A stretch of 64,000 nucleotides of DNA, from NCBI RefSeq assembly GCF_040117685.2, contig NZ_JBEDYP020000004.1, forward strand, positions 8,995-72,994, given 5' to 3'. The notes beneath the pieces were generated by a model. That model made no database searches and was not told the DNA's origin. It was given only the letters and a program-made list of their open reading frames with translations. The stretch comes from Gracilimonas sp040117685 (GTDB taxonomy: Bacteria; Bacteroidota; Rhodothermia; Balneolales; Balneolaceae). This document shows, in pieces, positions 26,405-34,916 of this stretch. The translations under genes were made by a program, and so were the position numbers. Every line of letters starts with the position of its first letter. The first letter of the stretch is position 1.

Positions 26405-28120
26405 TTAATTCATCTGCTCAACTGTTTCTCCGCAGTTGTGCATTTGAGATCCATAAAAAGGGTTTTCAATATCTTTTTTGTCACTTATCCAGGTACTTCC
26501 ACCACCGTACATAGGGCAATATTGCTTGAACAGTGCTCCTTCATATCCTTCTTCTTCAATTCGTGAAATAAGCGTTTCTGAAATGGATTTGAACTCGGCT
26601 CTGAGCTCTTCAATATCACTGAATGTATCTGTTGAGAACACTCGGACATGTTCTTTAGCCGTTTCAAAATCATCTTTGGACAGTGCTTCCCGAAGTTTCA
26701 AGTACTGGGGTACTAATGCCTCAAGGCTTTTATCCATTTCATGATTTGAATGATCTTCAGTTGTATCCATAGTGGATTCATTCATATCGCCGTCGTCCAT
26801 ATTCATTTCACCGTTATTCATGTCCATAGCCCCGTGATCATGTGCCCCGCGATTTGCTCCTGAGCCCGGCTCTCTATTCATCATACTGAGTTTATCGCTA
26901 AGCTGTGCGGCTGCGTCCACTTTAAATGTGCCGTTTGTTACCACACGCTCACCAACTTCCAGTCCAGATTCAATTACATATTCGTTACCAGCCCTTTTGC
27001 CTAATGCAACTTCCCTTGCTTCAAAAGCAGGAGTTTCAGCTGTAGAAACATCCACAAACACAATGGACCTTTCTCCGGTCCATAGCACAGCACTTCGGGG
27101 GATAAGAAGTTGCTGTTCTTGGTCTGATTGAGAAGAAATAACTCCTTCAGCAAACATGCCGGGTTTCATCTCTTTTCTCGGATTATCAACAGTAATACGT
27201 ATTTCTACTGTTCGGGATTTATCATTTAAAAAAGGCTGGATAAAGCTGACTTCACCGGTATAGGTGTGTCCAGGAATGGAGCTCACCGTAAAATCAATTT
27301 TATCTCCGATTTTTAAATTATTGACTGACGATTCATACGCCTCAAATTCAATCCATACCTCAGAAAGTTTTGCGATACGATATAGCATGGAGCCTTCCTG
27401 AATATGGTCTTCCCGAGAGATATTGATCTGTGATACATAGCCAGATACTGGTGAGAAAAAGTCTAACTCTTCCATCACTTCTCCTGATTGTTCGATCTGG
27501 TTAATGGTCTCTTCCGGAAATTCCCAAAGCAATAGCTTTCGCCGGGCAGACTCATATAATCGAGGGTTTTGTTCTTTGAACCGGGCTGTTTCCAAAAGTT
27601 CACTTTGTGCCGTAATTAACTCCGAAGAATAAATAGAAACCAGTTTTTGACCTTTACGGACGTAATCACCGGTATAATCTACATATAACTCCCGAATACG
27701 ACCGGGGAAGTGAGCCGTCACATTCGATACCAAGTTCTGATTTACAACCACTTTGCCCGGCAACCGGGTTTCAACCACTGGGACTCCTTTTTTAACCGGA
27801 GTGGTTTCAACCTCAGCAAGCGCAAGTGCGGCTTTCGAGAATGTAACAGCGTTCGGGTTGAGCGATTCTGAGTCACTGTCATCAAGATCATTAGCCGGAA
27901 TTAACTCCATGCCACAAATTGGACAATTTCCTGGCTCGCTTTCTCTTATCTGAGGGTGCATACTGCACGTATAAACCACATTGCCTTCCTCATCAGTGTG
28001 GGTTTCTGATATATGCTCTTCAAGTGTTTGTGGTTCCGAAGTCCCTCCGAAAAATAGGTAGCCGAGTAAGAGTCCACCCAGTATAAGTCCAGAGTAAATA
28101 AGTATGTTTTTTGTTTTCAT
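26405..28120 (-). CDS. cusB: CusB-type adaptor with heavy-metal-binding and DUF3347 domains
   Basis: The 571-residue adaptor is longer than usual. After an N-terminal membrane anchor (about 6-26) it has a small heavy-metal-binding domain, VYTCSMHPQIRESEPGNCPI followed by CGMELIPA (about 48-77). The barrel-sandwich, hairpin and beta-barrel domains follow (about 105-400). A Met/His/Asp-rich linker (about 415-455) leads to a C-terminal DUF3347 domain (about 458-571) with KQYCPMYGGG and MHNCGETV. Cu(I)-binding segments therefore sit at both ends, consistent with delivering copper to CusA. It is followed closely by the PII-like gene. Confidence 0.92.
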   Translation of the reverse strand: MKTKNILIYSGLILGGLLLGYLFFGGTSEPQTLEEHISETHTDEEGNVVYTCSMHPQIRESEPGNCPICGMELIPANDLDDSDSESLNPNAVTFSKAALALAEVETTPVKKGVPVVETRLPGKVVVNQNLVSNVTAHFPGRIRELYVDYTGDYVRKGQKLVSIYSSELITAQSELLETARFKEQNPRLYESARRKLLLWEFPEETINQIEQSGEVMEELDFFSPVSGYVSQINISREDHIQEGSMLYRIAKLSEVWIEFEAYESSVNNLKIGDKIDFTVSSIPGHTYTGEVSFIQPFLNDKSRTVEIRITVDNPRKEMKPGMFAEGVISSQSDQEQQLLIPRSAVLWTGERSIVFVDVSTAETPAFEAREVALGKRAGNEYVIESGLEVGERVVTNGTFKVDAAAQLSDKLSMMNREPGSGANRGAHDHGAMDMNNGEMNMDDGDMNESTMDTTEDHSNHEMDKSLEALVPQYLKLREALSKDDFETAKEHVRVFSTDTFSDIEELRAEFKSISETLISRIEEEGYEGALFKQYCPMYGGGSTWISDKKDIENPFYGSQMHNCGETVEQMN

Positions 28121-28193
28121 AGTTGTAAGTATTGAGTTGTGAGATTAGAGTAGTGATTAGTTTTTCTTACTATTCATGGCTCAAATCACACGT

Positions 28194-29543
28194 CTATTTA
28201 TTTAGATTAATGTTGTGCTTGCCCGTCAGGTAATCGATGAAAGCCGATGAAACCTGCATATCTACCAAAGCCTGAATACGGCTAAGTTGATAACCCAAAA
28301 GCTTGCGCTGCATCCGTAGAATTTCTTCAAAATTGGAACTGTCGGTTGAATAGTTCTGTGTCATAATGCTCAGTGCCTGATTAACCCGTTGAATCTGCTT
28401 CTGGTCATACAAGTCAAACCGCCGCCGCGCATCATAATAGTCCCTCAGCGAAGAGGATAAATCTGTTTCCAGCTTGTTCTCTTTGTCTGTTATTTGCGAC
28501 TGTACTGATTGAATATTCAGCTCTGCTTGTTGAACCTTGGCATTGTATTTATTTCGGAACAGGGGAATTTTGAAACTGGCTCTGGCCATGATGGCATCTT
28601 TGCCATTATCAGCTAGCGTTGGTACATCTGAGCGTTCTCCGGTGAAGATATAATCCAGACCTACGCCAAAGGATGGTTTCCCGTCTTTTACTGCCAGCGT
28701 TTTCATTTCGCGGGCGGAGTCCTCCTGATATTTAAGGCGATTTAATGCCGGGTTTTGTTGAACCAATTTATTCAGTAATTCCGGCTCGCTTTCTATACTC
28801 ATTTCAGGGATTAACGTATCCGGTAAGGCGATCACCTGTTCTTCCTCAGCATTCAAAAGCTCATTCACCTTTTGAATTAACACGTTCCGGTTGTCTTCAA
28901 GCAAAGCAATTTGCGTCTTCAGGTCTTCCTGTTCGATTTGTGCCCGTAACACATCCACCTGCGAAGCCTGATCTGTTTCATATCGGCTCAAACTTATCTC
29001 CACTAATGAGTTTAGGATGTCGAGGTTTTCGTTGGCAATCTCCAAGCTTTGGTCCAACTCATAAAGTTCAATAAGTGCTTTCTCGGTTTGATAAAACAGT
29101 CGATTTCGGGTCTCCTGAAATACTTCGTATTGCGCTTTAGCCTGCGCTTCCGATATTGATCGTTTATCTGAGAGGCTCCCAAACCAGGGAAACATTTGGG
29201 TTAGTGAAATCCTTGCTTTTTGTGGTCCCAATCTGGTTTCAATCGGACTGATGAAATAGGCAAAAGCAACTTCCGGATCGGGCAAAGTACCAACAATAGG
29301 ACTTTCTTCAAGAGCTGATAGATAGTGCTGATATTCAGCCTTCAACTCGGGATTATTCTTAGCTGCTTGTTGTTGGTATTCTGCAATAGTTTGAGCTTGC
29401 ACGGTAAAAGGCAGTGCAATTATGCCAAGTAATACAATTAATAGCAGAGCGTGCAGATGTTTCACAAAGAGTGCTGAAGACTTTCTTCCCATCCTGCTCA
29501 ATATTGGATATTCAATGTTCCTTAATCGATTTTCTTCTTTCAT
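28194..29543 (-). CDS. cusC: CusC-type TolC-family outer-membrane channel
   Basis: The 449-residue protein has a late signal peptide (about 20-50, ending TVQAQ) and two outer membrane efflux protein repeats. Segments include NPELKAEYQHYLSALEESP and DPEVAFAYFISPIETRLG. It has no lipobox, unlike CzcC of module B. Its ATG at 29543 overlaps the cusA stop (ATGA), which suggests translational coupling and supports the start even though the first 18 residues precede the signal. An internal Met at residue 18 (MGRKSSAL) is an alternative. The gene order cusA-cusC-cusB differs from E. coli cusCFBA. Confidence 0.92.
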   Translation of the reverse strand: MKEENRLRNIEYPILSRMGRKSSALFVKHLHALLLIVLLGIIALPFTVQAQTIAEYQQQAAKNNPELKAEYQHYLSALEESPIVGTLPDPEVAFAYFISPIETRLGPQKARISLTQMFPWFGSLSDKRSISEAQAKAQYEVFQETRNRLFYQTEKALIELYELDQSLEIANENLDILNSLVEISLSRYETDQASQVDVLRAQIEQEDLKTQIALLEDNRNVLIQKVNELLNAEEEQVIALPDTLIPEMSIESEPELLNKLVQQNPALNRLKYQEDSAREMKTLAVKDGKPSFGVGLDYIFTGERSDVPTLADNGKDAIMARASFKIPLFRNKYNAKVQQAELNIQSVQSQITDKENKLETDLSSSLRDYYDARRRFDLYDQKQIQRVNQALSIMTQNYSTDSSNFEEILRMQRKLLGYQLSRIQALVDMQVSSAFIDYLTGKHNINLNK

Positions 29544-32500
29544 GACAATTCTTTTTTCATTTTAAATTCTTTCCACATGTAATAAAGGACCGGTATAACC
29601 AGTAATGTGATGATTTGCAGGAACATGCCACCTACACTCGGGATTGCCATAGGCACCATAATATCCGAGCCTCGGCCTGTGGATGTTAGGACGGGTAACA
29701 AAGCAAGGATGGTGGTGGCTGTCGTCATGAGTGTCGGGCGAATTCTGCGTGTACTTGCCTCTATCACTACTTCTCGTAATTCGGCCGATGTCTTCGGCTT
29801 CTTGCGATCGAACAATTGGTCGAGATAGGTTGCCATCACTACGCCTCCGTCAGCCGCAATTCCAAATAAGGCGATGAAACCTACCCAAACGGCCACACTT
29901 AAGTTCACGGTTCCCATTTGAAACAGATCCCGAAGATTTTGACCAAACAGATCAAAATTCAGAAACCATCCCTGACCGTACAGCCAAACAAGAAGAAATC
30001 CCCCCGCCCAGGCCACAAAAATGCTACTGAAGATCATGGATGTAGTAGCCACAGACCGAAATTGGAAATACATGATCAGGAAGATAATGACGAGCGCAAT
30101 AGGCAAAATAATGCTTAGCCGTTTCTCAGCTCGTACCTGATTCTCATAGTTACCCGCGAATTCAAAATTGATACCTGCGGGAACCGCTATGTTACCGGAG
30201 TTCACACTCTCTTCAATAGCACGACTGGCATTTTCTACCACTTCAATTTCAGCAAAGCCATCTAATTTATCGAAGATTACATAACCCACCAGAAACGTAT
30301 CTTCGCTTTTGATGGCTTGTGGTCCTTGACGGTATTTGATCTCAGCCAGTTGTGAAAGAGGTACATGAACACCCGTTTTGGTGGGGACCAAAAGTTCATT
30401 TAAAGCCTCAGGGTTATCTCTTAACTCACGTGCATAACGAACACGAATGGGGTATCGCTCGCGCCCTTCAACGGAGGTTGAGACTGCCATCCCACCTACA
30501 CCCATCGACATAAATTGCTGTACATCCTGAACGGATAACCCATAACGAGCCAATTGTTCCCGGTTCCAGTGAACTTCCAGATAGGGTTTACCAACAATAC
30601 GTTCCGCAAAAACGGATGAAGCTTTTACGCCTTCAGCATTCTTCAGGACATCTTCTAATTGTAAACCAAAATTTTCGATTTCTTGAAGATCACTTCCCTT
30701 TACTTTGACACCCATAGGGGCTCTCATGCCAGATTGCAGCATCACCAATCGTGTTTCAATGGGTTGAAGTTTTGGTGCCGAGGTAGTTCCGGGTATGCGT
30801 GCGAAAGCTACAATTTCATCCCAAATATCATCCGGGGAGTGAATATGATCGCGCCACTGGCGATAATACTCACCGTTTTCATCCGGGATCAGTTCTCCAT
30901 CTTCATCTCTTACAAACTCCCCTGAATCATTGACCTCGAATCGCATCCGTCGGCCATTTTCATCCGTTTTGTATTCCGATTTATATTGAATCACATTTTC
31001 GAACATGGAGATAGGTGCCGGGTCCAAAGCTGATTCAGCCCGGCCCATTTTTCCAACAACCATTTCAACTTCCGGTATGGAGTTAACAGACAGGTCTATT
31101 TTACGCATCACGTCTTCTGCCTCTTCTACACCGGCGTGAGGCATCGTAGTAGGCATTAAAAGGAAAGCTCCTTCATCCAGGGCGGGCATAAATTCTTCAC
31201 CCAGTCCTGGAAAAGCTTCGGACGCTGAAGTCCAAACGGATGTTTCGCTTATATCAACCCCGACCGTATTAAAGCTTTTGGCTACAAATCCAAAGGTAGT
31301 TGCAAAGCCCAGCCAAATTACCACCCCAAAAATCACGAAAAAGGATGGAAGGGTTAGAAAAATCTTTTTATGATCCAGGCACCAACTAATAATGGGTTGA
31401 TAATATTTGATGATGAGCCAGAAGGTGGCAAGAATAAGGGCGATCACTAAAACGATAAAAAACAAATTACCTGCAAAAGAGACCGATGGCCCAAAAGGAA
31501 GCCAGTATTCCGTAAGTAGCCAGGTTACTACCACTACAGAAAGTACGTTGTTGAGAATTGGAATTCGTTTGTGATATTCTTCGCCTAAAAAGAATCCCAC
31601 GCCATTGATGAGTCCGAAGCCCATGATCAACAGACCACCCCAGCCTGAAACAGTCAACATGGCAATGAATCCTCCGATCACCAGCAAACCGTTCCAACTA
31701 AGTTTTAATTTCTTATTATTGATCTTCAGCCCGAAGAACCAATGGGCAAATGGTGGGATAAGTGTGATTGTAATGATGATGGAAGCAATCAGCGCGAAGG
31801 TTTTAGTGTAAGCCAGTGGTTTGAATAGTTTCCCTTCGGCAGCGATCATCGTAAAGACAGGGAGAAAACTCACAATGGTGGTGGTTATGGCCGTCAATAC
31901 AGCCCCGGCTACTTCAACAGTAGCATTGTATATAACTTCCAGAAGTGATTCATCTTCCTCCATTTCTTCCAAATGCCGGAGCATATTCTCAGAAAGGATG
32001 ACTCCCATATCCACAATGGTACCAATGGCAATAGCGATCCCGGAAAGGGCCACAATGTTAGCATCCACCCCAAAATACTTCATGGCAATGAAGGTCATGA
32101 GTACAGCGATGGGGAGCATTGCAGAAATTAGCACCGAAGTTCGCAGATTCAATACCATTATAACGATCACGATAATGGTAATAAGTATTTGAAGCGTGAG
32201 GGCTTCTTCGAGCGTCCCCAAGGTTTCAGAGATCAGCGTAGAGCGATCATAAAATGGTACAATGGTGACTTGAGATTCGGTTCCGTCTTGAAGGGTTTTT
32301 ACAGGCAGGCCGGCAGAAATCTCTTTGATCTGTGCTTTTATATTATCAATTACCTGCTGGGGATTGGCACCTTGCCGGGCTACGACTACTCCACCAACGG
32401 CTTCTGCTCCAGCCTTATCCAGCACACCTCTTCGTGGAGCCGGCCCCATACTTACGAAGGCAACGTCCTGAATTCGAATGGGCGTATTATCCACTACTTT

Positions 32501-33298
32501 AACCACAGCAGATTCCAAATCTTCCAGGTTTTCTATGTACCCAATTCCCCGAACCAGGTATTCCACGTTATTCATCTCAATAGTTCGGGCACCGGTCTCA
32601 GCATTGGTTTTCCGAACCGCATCGATCACTTCAGGCAGGGTAACCCCATACGTTTTTAGTTTGTTTGGATCGATGTCGATCTGATACTCTTTTACGTACC
32701 CTCCAATGGAGGCGACTTCTGCCACACCTTGAGCTCCTGATAGTCCGTATTTCACATAAAAGTCTTGTATGGACCGTAACTCTTGAGGGTCCCAGCCACC
32801 TGCGGGCTCTCCACTTTGATCCCTGCCTTCCAGCGTGTACCAAAATATCTGTCCCAGTCCGGTAGCATCAGGACCAAGGGCGGGCTTTGCAGTTTGAGGA
32901 ATAGTGCCTGCCGGAAGTGAGTTTAGTTTTTCAAGGATGCGGGAGCGACTCCAATAATAATCCACATCCTCTTCGAAAATGATGTAAATGATGGAAAGAC
33001 CGGTCATCGAATTACTTCGAACGGTTTTGATGCCAGGCACAGTCAGTAATTGAGTAGTCAGAGGATAGGTGACCTGATCTTCTATATCCTGAGGAGATTG
33101 ACCTTCCCAATCGGTATACACGATCTGTTGGTTCTCCCCAAGGTTGGGAATAGCATCCACAGGAACACGATCCCGAGGAAGAAAGTCAAGATTCCAATTA
33201 AAGGGAGCTACTGCAAGTCCCCAGCCTACTAAGACTAGCAAGAATAGTACAGCAACAAGCTTATTTTCCAGGAAAAACCGGATGGTTTTATTTAGCAT
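29540..33298 (-). CDS. cusA: CusA-type copper/silver RND efflux pump
   Basis: The 1252-residue pump starts MLNKTIRFFLENKLVAVLFL (ATG at 33298); the frame is open nine codons further. Its helix-4 segment is SGIAIAIGTIVDMGVILSEN, the form seen in monovalent-ion (Cu/Ag) HME-RND pumps. Met residues occur where E. coli CusA has its copper-binding Met cluster: LLMPTTMPHAG, PISMFEN and RLVMLQSGM. A long acidic insertion (YKTDENGRRMRFEVNDSGEF onward) lies in the periplasmic porter domain. Extra hydrophobic segments near residues 540-680 add length over E. coli CusA. It is followed by the overlapping cusC gene. Confidence 0.94.
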   Translation of the reverse strand: MLNKTIRFFLENKLVAVLFLLVLVGWGLAVAPFNWNLDFLPRDRVPVDAIPNLGENQQIVYTDWEGQSPQDIEDQVTYPLTTQLLTVPGIKTVRSNSMTGLSIIYIIFEEDVDYYWSRSRILEKLNSLPAGTIPQTAKPALGPDATGLGQIFWYTLEGRDQSGEPAGGWDPQELRSIQDFYVKYGLSGAQGVAEVASIGGYVKEYQIDIDPNKLKTYGVTLPEVIDAVRKTNAETGARTIEMNNVEYLVRGIGYIENLEDLESAVVKVVDNTPIRIQDVAFVSMGPAPRRGVLDKAGAEAVGGVVVARQGANPQQVIDNIKAQIKEISAGLPVKTLQDGTESQVTIVPFYDRSTLISETLGTLEEALTLQILITIIVIVIMVLNLRTSVLISAMLPIAVLMTFIAMKYFGVDANIVALSGIAIAIGTIVDMGVILSENMLRHLEEMEEDESLLEVIYNATVEVAGAVLTAITTTIVSFLPVFTMIAAEGKLFKPLAYTKTFALIASIIITITLIPPFAHWFFGLKINNKKLKLSWNGLLVIGGFIAMLTVSGWGGLLIMGFGLINGVGFFLGEEYHKRIPILNNVLSVVVVTWLLTEYWLPFGPSVSFAGNLFFIVLVIALILATFWLIIKYYQPIISWCLDHKKIFLTLPSFFVIFGVVIWLGFATTFGFVAKSFNTVGVDISETSVWTSASEAFPGLGEEFMPALDEGAFLLMPTTMPHAGVEEAEDVMRKIDLSVNSIPEVEMVVGKMGRAESALDPAPISMFENVIQYKSEYKTDENGRRMRFEVNDSGEFVRDEDGELIPDENGEYYRQWRDHIHSPDDIWDEIVAFARIPGTTSAPKLQPIETRLVMLQSGMRAPMGVKVKGSDLQEIENFGLQLEDVLKNAEGVKASSVFAERIVGKPYLEVHWNREQLARYGLSVQDVQQFMSMGVGGMAVSTSVEGRERYPIRVRYARELRDNPEALNELLVPTKTGVHVPLSQLAEIKYRQGPQAIKSEDTFLVGYVIFDKLDGFAEIEVVENASRAIEESVNSGNIAVPAGINFEFAGNYENQVRAEKRLSIILPIALVIIFLIMYFQFRSVATTSMIFSSIFVAWAGGFLLVWLYGQGWFLNFDLFGQNLRDLFQMGTVNLSVAVWVGFIALFGIAADGGVVMATYLDQLFDRKKPKTSAELREVVIEASTRRIRPTLMTTATTILALLPVLTSTGRGSDIMVPMAIPSVGGMFLQIITLLVIPVLYYMWKEFKMKKELS

Positions 33299-33453
33299 GA
33301 GTTTATTATTGATGAATCGGTACAATTAAAAAGGAGGTCATCTCTCGATAGATATCTGAGACCTTGAAGCCTATTTTTTACAATAGATAGTACAAGAATC
33401 AAGGTTCCTGACGTTACAGGAATGACTTTAGGGGAGAAAAGATATACCGATCC

Positions 33454-33903
33454 CTAAATCAGAAAGGACTCGTTGGCTAAAAAGATGGGGGGTGGTGAAT
33501 AGGAATCCGAAGTTTGAATAGCGTGATAGTCGGATTCAGTTTGGTTTGTGTGAACTTCCGCAATTATCTGGACAACAGCCAGAACCTTGACTTTTACTTT
33601 TTGAAATAAAGGAGCTTCGGTCTTAACTGATAATTCCTCAACAGAGCAGGCACAAACAATACCAAGATCTTGATCTTCATTGGTTTCAGTATGATGTTGG
33701 TGTTCCGGTACTTCGGCAAACTCAACAGTCATTGGGCAATCTTCAGCATGTTCACTTTGAGCCTGCATATGGATTCCCATTTCCTGCAACTCTTCACATA
33801 GTTCATTTGACATAGCATGAAGTCCGGTTGGAACCGAAACCCCAATCAGGATACTCAGACTGAGCACTGATGCAATAAAGCGATATGTTAGAGAAATTTT
33901 CAC
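33454..33903 (-). CDS. Small exported Cys/His leader protein of module C
   Basis: The 149-residue protein has a signal peptide (about 8-30, ending TGLHA), then NELCEELQEMGIHMQAQSEH. It continues with EDCPMTVEF, a His cluster (PEHQHHTE) and VCACSVEE. The C-terminal end has a predicted beta segment (VKVKVLAVVQIIAEV), then SPPPIFLANESFLI. Early Cys, His cluster, Cys pair and Pro-Pro with a short hydrophobic end match the leader proteins at 7438 and 18788. The start is GTG at 33903. It is 155 bases upstream of cusA and 203 bases downstream of merR. A soft-metal-binding periplasmic role is likely but inferred. Confidence 0.6.
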   Translation of the reverse strand: MKISLTYRFIASVLSLSILIGVSVPTGLHAMSNELCEELQEMGIHMQAQSEHAEDCPMTVEFAEVPEHQHHTETNEDQDLGIVCACSVEELSVKTEAPLFQKVKVKVLAVVQIIAEVHTNQTESDYHAIQTSDSYSPPPIFLANESFLI

Positions 33904-33993
33904 GTTTCAAGTATATGTAATTAATTCTATCCATGAAAGATGGAACATAATTCGATAAACAAAATCCATAATTAGACAAATTTCAAATATTCT

Positions 33994-34016
33994 GTTGAAC
34001 TAATTATGAGTCTAAC
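33994..34016. promoter_or_regulatory. 23-base interrupted dyad upstream of the module C leader gene, candidate MerR-type operator
   Basis: The site begins GTTGAACT and ends AGTCTAAC. Matching positions on both sides (GTT, ACT, AT and their complements) make eight of eleven half-site positions symmetric. On the minus strand it has TTAGAC about 19 bases ahead of ATATTT. That elongated spacing is typical of promoters activated by MerR-family regulators, and merR lies immediately upstream. A further complementary copy of CATAATTAG (33967-33975 against 34000-34008) could form a leader hairpin. The -35 hexamer is poor, so the assignment is tentative. Confidence 0.45.
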
Positions 34017-34106
34017 CCAATTTTAAACGAAATTTATTGTCTTATCTCAAAAGTATCGTAAACGAATTATGTTATAAATCTATATCTAATCAACACTTTC
34101 AAAAAT

Positions 34107-34568
34107 TCACTTATTACCAAGGATGTTTTTATTTTCGCCTTCAAGAGCCTTTAAAATAGGACAGTCTCCTTTAGGTCCTTCCCCAGCACAAGAATCAATT
34201 AAATCTACCAGGGTATTCTTTATTCGTTGTAGGTCTTCGATCTTTTCCACCACATCTTGGTATTTTTCTTGCGCTTCACTTTTGATCTCTGAACAAGTGG
34301 TGTCCTCATCAATTCGTAGTTCCAGCAGTTCCTTGATTTCACTCAGTGTAAACCCCAACTCTTGCGCCCGTTTGATAAATTTAATTTGATCAATGTGCCG
34401 CTGCGTAAATATACGGTAACCGGAACGCCTTCGGTCAGGTTTTGGAATGAGACTGCGTTTTTCGTAATAACGGACGGTTTCCTTATTAACTTTTGCACGG
34501 CGAGCTACTTCACCAATTTTGAAAGTGGTGATGTCTTGATACTTTTCATTCTGGTTTTCTCTCATCAT
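34107..34568 (-). CDS. merR: MerR-family metal-responsive regulator
   Basis: The 153-residue protein has the MerR winged-helix domain (FKIGEVARRAKVNKETVRYY, then GYRIFTQRHIDQIKFIKRAQ). A long dimerisation helix (about 90-120) and a C-terminal metal loop follow. Cys residues at DTTCSE, DSCAGE and GDCPIL match the three-Cys arrangement of mercury-sensing MerR. The loop SCAGEGPKGDCPI has the spacing seen in MerR/CadR/PbrR-type proteins, so Hg, Cd or Pb is as likely as copper. There is no mercuric reductase gene in view. A perfect TATAAT lies only about 14 bases before the ATG on the minus strand. It may regulate the small Cys-rich gene upstream and module C downstream. Confidence 0.85.
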   Translation of the reverse strand: MMRENQNEKYQDITTFKIGEVARRAKVNKETVRYYEKRSLIPKPDRRRSGYRIFTQRHIDQIKFIKRAQELGFTLSEIKELLELRIDEDTTCSEIKSEAQEKYQDVVEKIEDLQRIKNTLVDLIDSCAGEGPKGDCPILKALEGENKNILGNK

Positions 34569-34613
34569 TTCACTGACTTCTATTATACGTTTAACAAACC
34601 ACTCAATTATTAA

Positions 34614-34638
34614 GAAAAGCCGGGCATAATACCCGGCT
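34614..34638 (-). terminator. Intrinsic terminator after the 48-residue Cys-rich gene
   Basis: On the minus strand AGCCGGG and CCCGGCT form a perfect 7-base GC-rich stem around a 7-base loop and are followed by TTTTCTT. It lies 17 bases after the small gene's stop and about 45 bases before merR, so the small gene is probably transcribed alone. Confidence 0.85.
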
Positions 34639-34654
34639 CATTAATTACTAATTG

Positions 34655-34801
34655 TTATTCTTTCTTTTCCATAATTTTACCACAACAGCACGTTGGGTTT
34701 TGGTTACCACCACAACTGGGTGGTGCTCCTTTAGTTACTGTTACCTCGCATCCACAATTTTCATCTGGACATTTATAAACATCTCCTTTCTTAAATGGCA
34801 T
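34655..34801 (-). CDS. 48-residue Cys-rich desulforedoxin-like protein
   Basis: This very short gene encodes MPFKKGDVYKCPDENCGCEV, then VTKGAPPSCGGNQNPTCCCG and KIMEKKE. The seven Cys include CPDENCGC near the start and CCCGKIM near the end. The C-terminal CCGKxM, preceded by GDVYKCP, resembles the small desulforedoxin/desulfoferrodoxin N-terminal zinc/iron site, here with extra Cys. A clear ribosome site (AGAGGA, about eight bases before ATG) supports it, unusual for this genome. A MerR-type promoter lies 39 bases upstream and a terminator just downstream. It probably binds soft metal or acts as a metallothionein-like buffer (inference). Confidence 0.8.
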   Translation of the reverse strand: MPFKKGDVYKCPDENCGCEVTVTKGAPPSCGGNQNPTCCCGKIMEKKE

Positions 34802-34839
34802 GATATTTCCTCTTTTTATTCGAAACATAATTCAATACC

Positions 34840-34871
34840 AATATAAGACCTGGAGTATGGTACAGAGTCAA
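34840..34871 (-). promoter_or_regulatory. MerR-type promoter with elongated spacer upstream of the Cys-rich gene
   Basis: On the minus strand, TTGACT (34866-34871) and TATATT (34840-34845) are separated by 20 bases. The spacer carries the imperfect dyad CTGTACCATACTCCAG. The 19-20 base spacer with a central dyad beginning near the -35 is the hallmark of MerR-activated promoters, and the arrangement resembles mer operators of Gram-positive bacteria. merR is encoded downstream on the same strand. The distance to the ATG at 34801 is reasonable. Confidence 0.75.
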
Positions 34872-34916
34872 ATTAAAAATTGATAACATTGTTTTAATCT
34901 CATATAAATTTATAAA

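Noticed and set aside
33405..33422. Inverted repeat TTCCTG/CAGGAA between the module C leader gene and cusA
   Set aside because: Six-base arms in a 155-base gap are expected by chance and there is no T-tract.
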